Positions 1 through 7,047 of a stretch of DNA of 8,859 nucleotides are shown piece after piece. Numbering within the stretch: the first letter of the stretch is position 1; each line of letters starts with the position of its first letter. Source of the DNA: Chitinophagaceae bacterium (GTDB lineage Bacteria; Bacteroidota; Bacteroidia; Chitinophagales; Chitinophagaceae); the NCBI GenBank assembly GCA_018061385.1, contig JAGOUF010000057.1, positions 1 to 8,859 of the forward strand. Reading direction: 5' to 3'. Both the position numbers and the translations under genes were made by a program. The notes under the pieces are model-generated. The model did not search any database. It worked only from the letters and a program-made list of their open reading frames with translations, and was not told where the DNA came from.

Positions 1-834
1 GTCTAATGCCATGGCATTGGTTTTTTTGTTAAAGTTCCAGTTATCATTTGGTCCTATATTCACCCATGAAGAAACTCCATTTAATAGTCGCAGTAAGCTT
101 GGTTGAGTGCCAGTTATTAAATTGGTAGATAAGTATAATGTATTATTGTCATCGCAAGCCAATGTTATAAAATGTGATTGAGATGTAATACCAAGATTAA
201 AGCCAGACCAAACTGTACCTGTGTATTTGAATACTTTAGGTATGCCTTGCTCATAAATGTTTGTAGCATCTGTAAACCCAATATACACAGCTCCAAGTTT
301 ATCAAAGCATACATCTAAATACCCTACATTATTTCCACCAAGAACTGGACTTGCAACCCAACCACTGCCATCATTTATATACACAATAGGATTGCTAGAT
401 GTGCCCAACTGACCTGTAGCTAAAGCAATTACACCATAGCTATTAATGCTCAATGCTGCATGAGTATTGGCAGATGTTACAGTTGGCCCTACATTAACCC
501 AGTTACCACTCACAAATTTTTTAAGTGTAACAGATTTTGAGCCACTGTTTTCTATATAAGCAATATACAGATTACCTTGTGAATCAAAAGCAATATCGGT
601 AACATCGTTACTTCTGTTTCCAAAGCTTTTACCCACTACTCCTCCTACATTTTGCCAACTGCCACCTGTAAATCTTTTTACTCTAATTGAACTGTCAGAC
701 AGCAACATTTTTACCACATACAATGTACCATTTGCATCTGTAGTAAATGAAAATGCAGCACTATTGTTATTGCTACTATCGTTTAGATCAACTGATTCTC
801 CAATAACATCAGGAGTGTTTAATTTTTCGTACCA
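1..834 (-). repeat. Second block of propeller repeats (runs off window)
   Basis: From residue 415 to the window edge the same repeat type resumes, with anchor tryptophans at 415, 474, 526, 573, 623 and 671. Units here are less regular (59, 52, 47, 50 and 48 residues apart). Examples are VKRFTGGSW, LKKFVSGNW and FKYTGTVW, each followed by a strand such as NLYIAYIE or AVYIGFTD. The number of units, and so whether a second full propeller forms, cannot be told because the sequence ends. Confidence 0.65.
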
Positions 835-2076
835 AGAAAATGTAGTATTGGTTTGTGCCGTTGTGCTTAATGTAACACCACCACCTGCACAAAAGCTAAA
901 TCCTGCAGGATTCGATGTTATAGTGGGTGTTGCAGCACTATTACAAGTTAACTGTTGTACTACTGCCTTATTGCTTACACCAGCATCTTTATAGGCTATA
1001 TAAATATTTTGGTCGGTATCAAATTTAATATTAGCAAAATCAGCCGTACCTGCACTAAAACCAGCACTTGATACAGTAGACCATGATGTACCATTGTATT
1101 TTCTTACAGTAATTTTATTGTTTACGGAATTGTCTTTATATATAATGTAAGCATTGTTATCATAATCAAAAGTAAGTTCTGTAAAAGCAGCTGTATTAGG
1201 AGAAATAGCAGTAGCACCAAGAGACTGCCAATTGGTACCATCAAAATACTTAACAGCTGCACGGTTATTATTTGCACCATCGCTATAAGCAATATTGGGT
1301 CGATTTAATCTATTAAATGCAATGCTACAATCTGTAACAGAGCCAGTAGTAATTGCCGCTGAACCAACATCTACCCAACTGCTTCCATTGTATCTTTTAA
1401 CTATTGCAGTGTTACCAACACCACCATTTCTATATACTACAAACGGTAAGTTATTTTTATCGCAAGCAACATCAACATAATCACTTGCAGCTGCAGATAT
1501 GCCTGATCCACTAATATTTGACCAAGCAGAACCAGATCTTTTTTTAATTGAAACTTTTCCAGAAAAGCCAAAGTCATTATATGCAACAAATAAGTCGTTA
1601 TTATCTGCTGCTGTAATACTTAAGCTTGTTACATTGCTTGTAGAATGAGAGCCAGCTGTTCCCTCAGTTGTCCAACTAGTGCCACCCCAACGCATAATTG
1701 TTAATCTGTCGCTATTACTCTCATCACTAAAAGCAACAAAAACTTCATTGCCATTTAAAGTATTAATAACAGCTATGGAAATATCATTCGCAACTGCACC
1801 TGCCGATATACCAGCATTACCCAAAAGAGCCCAAGTAGTACCAGTATACTGCATAACAGTAAGTTTATTGCTATTACTTAAATCTTTAAATGCAATATAC
1901 ATTCGGTTGTCAGTCTTTGAAACTGCAAATGCAACATTATCTGCACCGCCCGATGAAATACCAGTTGTTGCCACATGTGTAAAAGTGCTGCCGGGCTGAG
2001 CAAAAGTTTTAACCGAAGAAAATAATAAGAAGAGTGCAAGCAATAACTTGCTAGTAAAAGTGTAACTTTTATCCAT
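1..2076 (-). CDS. Secreted beta-propeller-repeat protein with partial Ig-like insert (C-terminus outside window)
   Basis: This frame stays open from an ATG at 2074-2076 to the window edge, giving 692 codons without a stop. Residues 1-26 form a signal peptide (Lys3, hydrophobic core LLLALFLLF, cleavage after FA before Gln27). The mature part is a tandem array of about 49-residue units, each with a Y-x-G-x-x-W core, a Gly/Ser loop, an F-D-x-x-x-N turn and a Y-I-A-Y-x-D strand. Anchor tryptophans fall at 82, 135, 185, 234, 283 and 332, then 415, 474, 526, 573, 623 and 671. Residues 378-415 break the pattern and resemble the start of an Ig-like domain (FCAGGGVTLS). Such arrays are common in Bacteroidota surface proteins and probably fold as beta-propellers; binding partner and role are unknown. 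A T9SS C-terminal sorting domain would be expected beyond the window. The start follows an A-rich leader, and no other Met precedes the signal peptide. Confident as a secreted repeat protein, not in function. Confidence 0.85.
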   Translation of the reverse strand, partial: MDKSYTFTSKLLLALFLLFSSVKTFAQPGSTFTHVATTGISSGGADNVAFAVSKTDNRMYIAFKDLSNSNKLTVMQYTGTTWALLGNAGISAGAVANDISIAVINTLNGNEVFVAFSDESNSDRLTIMRWGGTSWTTEGTAGSHSTSNVTSLSITAADNNDLFVAYNDFGFSGKVSIKKRSGSAWSNISGSGISAAASDYVDVACDKNNLPFVVYRNGGVGNTAIVKRYNGSSWVDVGSAAITTGSVTDCSIAFNRLNRPNIAYSDGANNNRAAVKYFDGTNWQSLGATAISPNTAAFTELTFDYDNNAYIIYKDNSVNNKITVRKYNGTSWSTVSSAGFSAGTADFANIKFDTDQNIYIAYKDAGVSNKAVVQQLTCNSAATPTITSNPAGFSFCAGGGVTLSTTAQTNTTFSWYEKLNTPDVIGESVDLNDSSNNNSAAFSFTTDANGTLYVVKMLLSDSSIRVKRFTGGSWQNVGGVVGKSFGNRSNDVTDIAFDSQGNLYIAYIENSGSKSVTLKKFVSGNWVNVGPTVTSANTHAALSINSYGVIALATGQLGTSSNPIVYINDGSGWVASPVLGGNNVGYLDVCFDKLGAVYIGFTDATNIYEQGIPKVFKYTGTVWSGFNLGITSQSHFITLACDDNNTLYLSTNLITGTQPSLLRLLNGVSSWVNIGPNDNWNFNKKTNAMALD
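943..1989 (-). repeat. First block of about 49-residue propeller repeats (about seven units)
   Basis: Residues about 30-378 of the leftmost gene hold seven degenerate units. The six anchor tryptophans are spaced 53, 50, 49, 49 and 49 residues apart. Typical pieces are VKRYNGSSW, VRKYNGTSW and VKYFDGTNW, followed by strands such as NIYIAYKD and NAYIIYKD. Seven units of this size would suit one closed seven-bladed beta-propeller (inference). The units have diverged in DNA, so this is an old protein repeat rather than a recent DNA duplication. Confidence 0.75.
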
Positions 2077-2397
2077 TTTATTAAATTTAGTTAATGAATA
2101 TTGGTTGAAATTATACTAGCTGAATAAATTGAAGAGACAACATTAGCACACGAATAAATAGACTTAATAATTGATGAGTATAAAATAACAGTTGTTACCA
2201 ATTTCCTTTAGACATTGTATTGGTTAGATTGGTGAACAGACATTATGCAAATAAGTTTAGGGAAGGAAGTTAATCATAACCGTATTGAATGTATACTATA
2301 GATATAATGGTATACTCATTAAAATATAAGATTATTTCTCTAAAGGGTAATCTATCGTCAATCAGAGAATGGTTATAAGTATTAACTAAGTGAATAT
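2077..2397. other. Intergenic region, 321 bases, no gene seen
   Basis: No convincing coding frame is present. The region follows the end of the minus-strand operon and precedes the leftmost gene, so it should hold a terminator and a promoter. Two weak dyads are visible: GATTA/TAATC arms at 2330-2352, and GTATAC arms at 2291-2296 and 2310-2315. On the minus strand the first is followed by a T-rich stretch, so it could be a feeble terminator. I found no good match to the Bacteroidota TAnnTTTG -7 element with a properly spaced -33 element. Confidence 0.6.
2330..2352 (-). terminator. Weak candidate terminator after the operon
   Basis: On the minus strand, 46 bases past the restored stop of the barrel gene, GATTA and TAATC can pair around a 13-base loop, and TTATATTTTA follows. 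The stem is only five mostly A-T pairs, so stability is poor; it is listed because position and orientation are right. It may be chance in an AT-rich spacer. Confidence 0.2.
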
Positions 2398-2831
2398 TTA
2401 TAGTTGATAAGCAATGCCTAATCTCGATCTTAAATTACCACTTTTATATTCATAGTTTAAGTAAGGTGATAGTTCAAAAACAAGTTGAACATGATTATTT
2501 TTTATGAATGGTTTTATACGGCTGCCAAAATCTATAAAATAGCCGTTGCAAATGGAGAGCCAGCAGAAGGATTGGCTAAGTTGAAGACAAATCCAGGGGC
2601 TAAATACAAGTTGTATTGGGTATTCTTTTTGAAATTATATTTTACAGAAAATTCCATATTCATATTGGTAAAAAAAGTATTTGTTTCAACTTTATAATCC
2701 ACCCAAAGTTTCTTTTCTGTATTTGTTGTAAGGGAAACAATGGATTGAAATGGAAAGTAACTAATAGCAAGTTGAGCATCTATTTGTTTACAAAATAGTA
2801 TTATAAAAAAAAGCAATACTATTTTTTTCAT
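2398..2831 (-). pseudogene. Small outer-membrane beta-barrel-like protein, broken by a one-base frameshift
   Basis: The intact frame begins at ATG 2829-2831 with a signal peptide (MKKIVLLFFIILFCKQIDAQ, cleavage likely before the Gln). It continues with amphipathic strands (LWVDYKVETN, MEFSVKYNF, YNLYLAPGFVFN) and stops early at 2532. If one base is restored near 2550-2552 (TTT to TTTT on the coding strand), reading passes into the next frame as C-N-G-Y-F-I-D-F-G. It then runs through LVFELSPYLNYEY and SRLGIAYQL to a stop at 2398-2400. The repaired product is 144 residues with alternating strands and an aromatic-rich end, as expected of a small beta-barrel outer-membrane protein. An upstream in-frame Met at 2850-2852 exists, but 2831 is preferred because it gives a clean signal peptide and an ATGA overlap with the xylanase stop. 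It could be a genuine pseudogene or a sequencing error in a short homopolymer. Confidence 0.75.
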
Positions 2832-3868
2832 AGCTGACTTTTTATAGCACAATAGGCTGGTTTGGGTAAATAATTATCATCGTATAGTAAAGGAAAATCA
2901 ATCCTGTTGTAATAACTTCTTATCCAACTGTATCTATCTGTAATTCCCCAAAAGGTAATACCATATTGATATGCTTTAGCTATTTGATTATAGTGTTGTA
3001 TAATACCTGCATAGAGGGAAGCTTGTATACTTGCTAAATCAGCTGTAAACAGCATGTCTTTAGAAAGTGGATTTACAGAAATATCCAATTCAGCAATATG
3101 TAACTGATATTGATTATCTACAACCTGCTTAATGGCAATTGCAATTTGTGTAAGCTCAGGGTTTGTAGTATTCATGTGCATTTGCAAGCCAATACCGTTT
3201 ACCTTAACACCTTTAAGTCTGAGGTTATTGAGTAGTTGTATAACAGCATTTCTTTTAGCTGTATTAGATTCTAAATTGTAATCATTGTAAAAAAGCAACA
3301 CATTATTATCTACTTCTTGCACATATTTAAATGCTCTTTCAATATAAGTACTGCCTAGTTTTTCTTTCCAAATAGAATTACGTAACGTTCCATCTTCATT
3401 AAAGGCTTCATTTACTACATCCCATGCGGTTACTTTATTTTTAAAGTGCAGCACAACTGTTTGGATATAATTCTTAAAAAGTAATTCCCAATCGTTATTA
3501 TTACCATTAAAGTCTTTTATCCAGTTGGGTATTTGCAGATGCCAAATAAGGGTGTGCCCATGCACTCTTTGATTATTTCTTGTTGCAAATGCTACAATGC
3601 TATCTGCTTCACTAAAGTTATATACACCTTCAAGGGGTGCTAAATATTCAGCTTTAAAGGCATATTCGGCTGTTACACTATTGAATTGCTGAGTTGCAAT
3701 TTTTGAATAGTTTACATCATTTATTAAAGTGCTATAATCTATTGCATAACCAATAGGATATTTAGCAAGTTTGTATAATCCTATTTCATCAGAGCAAGAA
3801 TCGTAATCCACTTTTTTGCATGCTAAAAAAAATAAAAATAGTAATATAGAGTAAAGTATCTTTTTCAT
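2828..3868 (-). CDS. GH10 endo-1,4-beta-xylanase, lipoprotein
   Basis: This 346-residue protein is a single-domain glycoside hydrolase family 10 enzyme, a family that cuts internal beta-1,4-xylosidic bonds by a retaining mechanism. Residues 1-16 form a lipoprotein signal with Cys17 as the lipidated residue (FFLAC), so it should be anchored in the outer membrane; sidedness is unknown. Family landmarks are GHTLIWH (104-110), the acid/base Glu154 in WDVVNEAF, YNDYN (194-198), Gln229 and His231 in GLQMHMN, the nucleophile Glu260 in IAELDI, and the aglycone-side tryptophans 307 and 315 in TFWGITDRYSW. There is no carbohydrate-binding module. The usual E-N-x-x-K of the glycone subsite reads E68-Y69-A-F-K72. 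The gene lies 38 bases after the response regulator, and its TGA overlaps the next ATG, suggesting co-transcription and translational coupling. No own promoter was recognised. GH10 assignment is firm; the exact polymer is inferred. Confidence 0.93.
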   Translation of the reverse strand: MKKILYSILLFLFFLACKKVDYDSCSDEIGLYKLAKYPIGYAIDYSTLINDVNYSKIATQQFNSVTAEYAFKAEYLAPLEGVYNFSEADSIVAFATRNNQRVHGHTLIWHLQIPNWIKDFNGNNNDWELLFKNYIQTVVLHFKNKVTAWDVVNEAFNEDGTLRNSIWKEKLGSTYIERAFKYVQEVDNNVLLFYNDYNLESNTAKRNAVIQLLNNLRLKGVKVNGIGLQMHMNTTNPELTQIAIAIKQVVDNQYQLHIAELDISVNPLSKDMLFTADLASIQASLYAGIIQHYNQIAKAYQYGITFWGITDRYSWIRSYYNRIDFPLLYDDNYLPKPAYCAIKSQL

Positions 3869-3906
3869 TTCAAAGTTCTTAATTCAAAGATTTTAAAAAT
3901 GCTGTA

Positions 3907-4656
3907 TTAGATTCTACCTTCTAGAATACTTAAAACAAAATCTTTTTTTCTTTGAGATACTGGTACACTAAGGCCTCCCTCTAATACAAGTGAACCACCA
4001 TCGGTTTTATCAAACATTTTAATTTTTGTATGGTTAGCTAAATAACTATGATGTGTTCTTATAAACCCTAATGGCTCCAACATACTCTCATACTCTTTTA
4101 AATTTTTTGAAACAAGAATGGGTTCATTGTTGGTAAAATAAAATTTGGTATACGTACCTTCTGCTTCACAATATAAAATATCTGAAACCTTAATAAAATA
4201 AGTTGCTTCAATATCTTTTAATACTATTTTTTTATCATTTTCATTTTTGTAGGATAATTGATTCATTAATACAGAAAGCTGCTTACCTAAATCGTTGTTT
4301 CTAATATTTTTTAAAGCTTTTGTAAATGTTTGTTCTACCTCATCTGGGTTTACTGGTTTTAACAAGTAATCAATAGCACTAAACTTAAATGCTTCAATAG
4401 CATACTTTTGATGAGCTGTTGTAAATACCAATTGAAATGTAGGATTTTGTAATAAACGTAACAAATCAAAGCCTGTTCCATCATCCATCTCTACATCTAA
4501 AAAAACAATATCAGGATCAAACTGATGAATTTTTTTTAATCCATTTTGTACTCCATCGGCTTCGTCTAAAACAATGTCATTAAAGTTGAATAACTCTATG
4601 ATTTTTTTAAGTCCTTCACGTATTTGTATTTCATTATCAATTAATAAAACTTTCAT
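3907..4656 (-). CDS. LytTR-family response regulator
   Basis: This 249-residue DNA-binding regulator has a receiver domain at about 1-120 and a LytTR domain at about 142-245. Receiver residues are Asp7 and Glu9 of the acidic pocket (LIDNE), phospho-acceptor Asp54 (VFLDVEM), Thr80 (FTTAH) and Lys100 (LLKPV). LytTR landmarks are SDILYCEAEGTYT (158-170), FIRTHHSYLAN (198-208) and VPVSQRKK (231-238). Family members bind direct repeats upstream of targets and activate transcription when phosphorylated. It sits 17 bases after the histidine kinase gene, its evident partner. The next gene is a xylanase, so this pair may control carbohydrate or surface genes; the targets are not shown by the sequence. 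Second acidic residue Asn8 (D-N-E instead of D-D-E) is a common variant in this group. Start is the only Met giving a complete first receiver strand. Confidence 0.95.
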   Translation of the reverse strand: MKVLLIDNEIQIREGLKKIIELFNFNDIVLDEADGVQNGLKKIHQFDPDIVFLDVEMDDGTGFDLLRLLQNPTFQLVFTTAHQKYAIEAFKFSAIDYLLKPVNPDEVEQTFTKALKNIRNNDLGKQLSVLMNQLSYKNENDKKIVLKDIEATYFIKVSDILYCEAEGTYTKFYFTNNEPILVSKNLKEYESMLEPLGFIRTHHSYLANHTKIKMFDKTDGGSLVLEGGLSVPVSQRKKDFVLSILEGRI

Positions 4657-4673
4657 ATTTCTGTATTTAAATA

Positions 4674-6536
4674 CTATTTATACAAGAGTGGTAAATTAAT
4701 TTTAACTAAAACACCTTTACCATCTACATTATTATCAATTATAAACCCTGCTTTAGTTTTTAGCTTTATGTTTAATAAATAAATTCTATCTTTTATAATT
4801 TGACTTGCTCTAGAAATATGTTCTCCATTGTCTTTTGTTACAGTACTTAGCCCAACTCCATTATCATTAATTTCAATGGTTAATTGGTTATTGAACTTAT
4901 TAAATTGAATATTTAAAACCCCTAAATAATCAATGCCTTTTAACCCATGTTCAATAGCATTTTCAACAAATGGCTGAATAATCATTGATGGTATTTGCAA
5001 TTCATCAATTTCAAGCAACTGATCTGCATGTATATTGTAGTTAAACCTATTAGGAAATCTAATTTTTTGCAAGTCTAAATACTCAACTAAAAAATCAATT
5101 TCTTGTTCTATAGTTACATATTCTTTATACGTACTTTCTAATGTTTCTCTCATAATATGAGAAAACTTGGAAATATTTGCAACTAAATTTTTGTTATCTG
5201 CATCAGATAATGCAAAGGTTTGTAATGATGCCAATGTATTAAAGAAGAAATGAGGGTTCATTCTTGCTCTATTTAACCTTTGCTCAGTTTCCATAACAAT
5301 TTGTTGATGTTTCAATTTTTGTTGTCGTATATAAAATACAACTACAGCTATCATTGCTATAGCTGCAACAATGCAAAGGATATAAATTTTTCTTTGTTGA
5401 GAAAGTTCGGATATTATTTTTTCGTTTTTGGTTTGATTATATTTTTTCTCTAATTCTTGAATTGCTTTATTTTTTTTAACCGAAAAAATACTATCTCTTG
5501 TTGTAACCATTTGCTCATAAGCCCATAATGCTTTAATTGGATTACTTAATTTTTTCGAACTTTTATATAATAGTTCTAAAGCATTTATTGAAAGCTGTTT
5601 ATTGAATAATAACGCATATTTAAGAGCAGAATCGGCCATTATTGATGCTTCTTTATATCTGTTTTGTTCAAAAAAAACTTCAGCTTTTCGTTCAAATGCC
5701 AACATTAAATATCTATCAAAATCATGTACCCCTTTAGGAACTTTCATGATAATGGTATCGGCATACAATATACTTTTTAAGTACATTTTTTTTGTGCTAT
5801 AGTATTTACTAATGTTACTATAAGCCTGCATAGACTCTATCAAATCTTGTGGATACCTTGCTATTGTTAATGTTTGATATGAAGTATTAATAACTGAATC
5901 TAATAAAATACTGTTGGATGATTGCTCAAACAAATCATAATAGTTAGAAGACATTCTAACCAATGCAGCACATATTAGTGTAGTATCTTTTTGTTGAATA
6001 GCAATGTTATAACCATCTCTAAAAAAAATGTTGGCTTTTTGGTATTCTTTCAGCTCACTAAATACAGCTCCAGCATTTAAGTTTGCTCTTGCCAATGCAT
6101 ATTTTTCATTTTGTTGAGTAGCAAGTTCTACTACTTTTAAAGCAACATTTAAAGTACTATCTAAAAATCCATTTTCTGTATAATATTTTGAAAGCGTATT
6201 ATAATATCGAATAAGTGGTTTTTTGTTACAAGATAATTGTTGTACAATGATAAATTCATTTTGCAAAAAATCTCTAGCTTTAGTATACTGCTTTCGTGAA
6301 ATTGCAACTTGGGCCAAGCCATCTAAATAATTTGTTATACATATTTTTTTATTAGACAGATTAAATTGCTGAATAAAATATTCGGCCGAATCTAAATTAC
6401 CACTATTAAAGTTTTTTGCAATTGAAGGAATTAGTTTGGGTGCTAATTCACAATTACATTCATCTTGTGCAAACAATGAAATAATTGAAAAGTAAAATAA
6501 AGTAAATAACAAAAAAGATATTCGAACGAATTGCAT
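4674..6536 (-). CDS. TPR sensor histidine kinase (His_kinase/LytS-type)
   Basis: This 620-residue membrane kinase starts with a signal peptide (residues 1-23, LFAQ end). About 330 residues of helical tetratricopeptide-like repeats follow, with YALARANLNAGAVFSELKEY (146-165) and RKAEVFFEQNRYKEA (283-297) fitting the TPR pattern. A charged linker, probably coiled coil (about 350-382), leads to one membrane helix (about 384-403). The kinase core has the phosphorylated His429 in RMNPHFFFNTL, the N box QPFVENAIEHGLKG (Asn526) and the ATP-binding DNGVGL (558-563). The TPR region should therefore be periplasmic and act as the sensor, with the core in the cytoplasm. It phosphorylates a LytTR regulator, and one is encoded 17 bases downstream. 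The 13-base gap to the small gene upstream suggests that all are on one transcript. The ligand or protein sensed is unknown. Confidence 0.94.
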   Translation of the reverse strand: MQFVRISFLLFTLFYFSIISLFAQDECNCELAPKLIPSIAKNFNSGNLDSAEYFIQQFNLSNKKICITNYLDGLAQVAISRKQYTKARDFLQNEFIIVQQLSCNKKPLIRYYNTLSKYYTENGFLDSTLNVALKVVELATQQNEKYALARANLNAGAVFSELKEYQKANIFFRDGYNIAIQQKDTTLICAALVRMSSNYYDLFEQSSNSILLDSVINTSYQTLTIARYPQDLIESMQAYSNISKYYSTKKMYLKSILYADTIIMKVPKGVHDFDRYLMLAFERKAEVFFEQNRYKEASIMADSALKYALLFNKQLSINALELLYKSSKKLSNPIKALWAYEQMVTTRDSIFSVKKNKAIQELEKKYNQTKNEKIISELSQQRKIYILCIVAAIAMIAVVVFYIRQQKLKHQQIVMETEQRLNRARMNPHFFFNTLASLQTFALSDADNKNLVANISKFSHIMRETLESTYKEYVTIEQEIDFLVEYLDLQKIRFPNRFNYNIHADQLLEIDELQIPSMIIQPFVENAIEHGLKGIDYLGVLNIQFNKFNNQLTIEINDNGVGLSTVTKDNGEHISRASQIIKDRIYLLNIKLKTKAGFIIDNNVDGKGVLVKINLPLLYK

Positions 6537-6549
6537 AAGTTTAGTTTTA

Positions 6550-7047
6550 TTACTTGATTGCTGAAGTTACACTTCCATTAAGCATGCTCAAGCTAGAATT
6601 AACACAATGTAATGCATGTAAAACTAAAATTGGATTGATTTCTTGTTGTTTTAATTGATCAATCCGCAATGTAAAATCATACAATTTTTTGGTAAAACTA
6701 ATTAATGGAATTAGTATAAATAACTCCTCACCCTTTGCATTGATTATAGTAAAATGAGTCTTCCATAATCCATTCATTTTAATGGTGTATTCTTTATTTT
6801 CATTTAAGAAACTCACCAAAAATAAATTTTTTGTTTTTTTTGTTATTTGAACAATTTCTTTAAGATTCTTATCAAAAGAAACAGCTCTACTTAAAGAAAA
6901 ATTAGATCTTAAAAAAATTGTAACAGCATTAACATAATCTATTACATCTGCTTCCATCATAAAATGATTGGTATAAAATAAGCTTCCTAATACTTTTTCA
7001 TGTTCTAATAAATCATAAGATTTTCGTTCAATTGTTTTAATATTCAT
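6550..7047 (-). CDS. Conserved-looking cytoplasmic protein of unknown function, first gene of the operon
   Basis: I do not recognise this 165-residue protein. It has no signal peptide or membrane helix, is rich in Lys, Asn, Ile and Leu, and has a helix-like N-terminus. A series of predicted beta strands follows (NLFLVSFLNENKEYTIKMNG at 74-93, HFTIINAKGEELFILIP at 98-114) and then a C-terminal hydrophobic helix around 138-157 with His144, His147 and Cys148. The strand pattern Y-x-I, Trp95, F-x-I-x-x-x-x-G-E-E-L weakly recalls Tubby/LURP-one-like beta-barrels, but this is only a guess. It ends 13 bases before the histidine kinase start, so it is very likely co-transcribed with the two-component pair and may be a modulator of it. 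ATG 7045-7047 is chosen; an earlier ATG at 7060-7062 is out of frame and stops after five codons. Confidence 0.8.
   Translation of the reverse strand: MNIKTIERKSYDLLEHEKVLGSLFYTNHFMMEADVIDYVNAVTIFLRSNFSLSRAVSFDKNLKEIVQITKKTKNLFLVSFLNENKEYTIKMNGLWKTHFTIINAKGEELFILIPLISFTKKLYDFTLRIDQLKQQEINPILVLHALHCVNSSLSMLNGSVTSAIK

Noticed and set aside
764..1999. Several plus-strand open frames of 60-106 codons
   Set aside because: They are shadows of the minus-strand repeat protein, whose low-complexity Thr/Ala/Asn codons leave the opposite strand free of stops.
1..2076. Tandem repeats as a CRISPR-like or satellite DNA array
   Set aside because: The periodicity (about 147 bases) exists at protein level only; the DNA units are diverged and sit in one open frame with a signal peptide.
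2288..2320. Inverted GTATAC arms as a strong terminator
   Set aside because: The stem is short and A-T rich, each arm is itself a palindrome, and no T-run follows on either strand.
2485..2798. Short plus-strand open frames across the barrel gene
   Set aside because: They are antisense to the broken barrel gene, have no plausible domain or signal, and the minus-strand frame explains the sequence much better.
4663..4674. Perfect 12-base palindrome GTATTTAAATAC between the kinase and regulator genes
   Set aside because: Several perfect 12-base palindromes are expected by chance in this much AT-rich DNA, and it lies inside a 17-base gap within an operon where an operator is unlikely.
5602..5802. 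Plus-strand open frame of 66 codons inside the histidine kinase gene
   Set aside because: It is antisense to the well-supported TPR region of the kinase and has no independent support.
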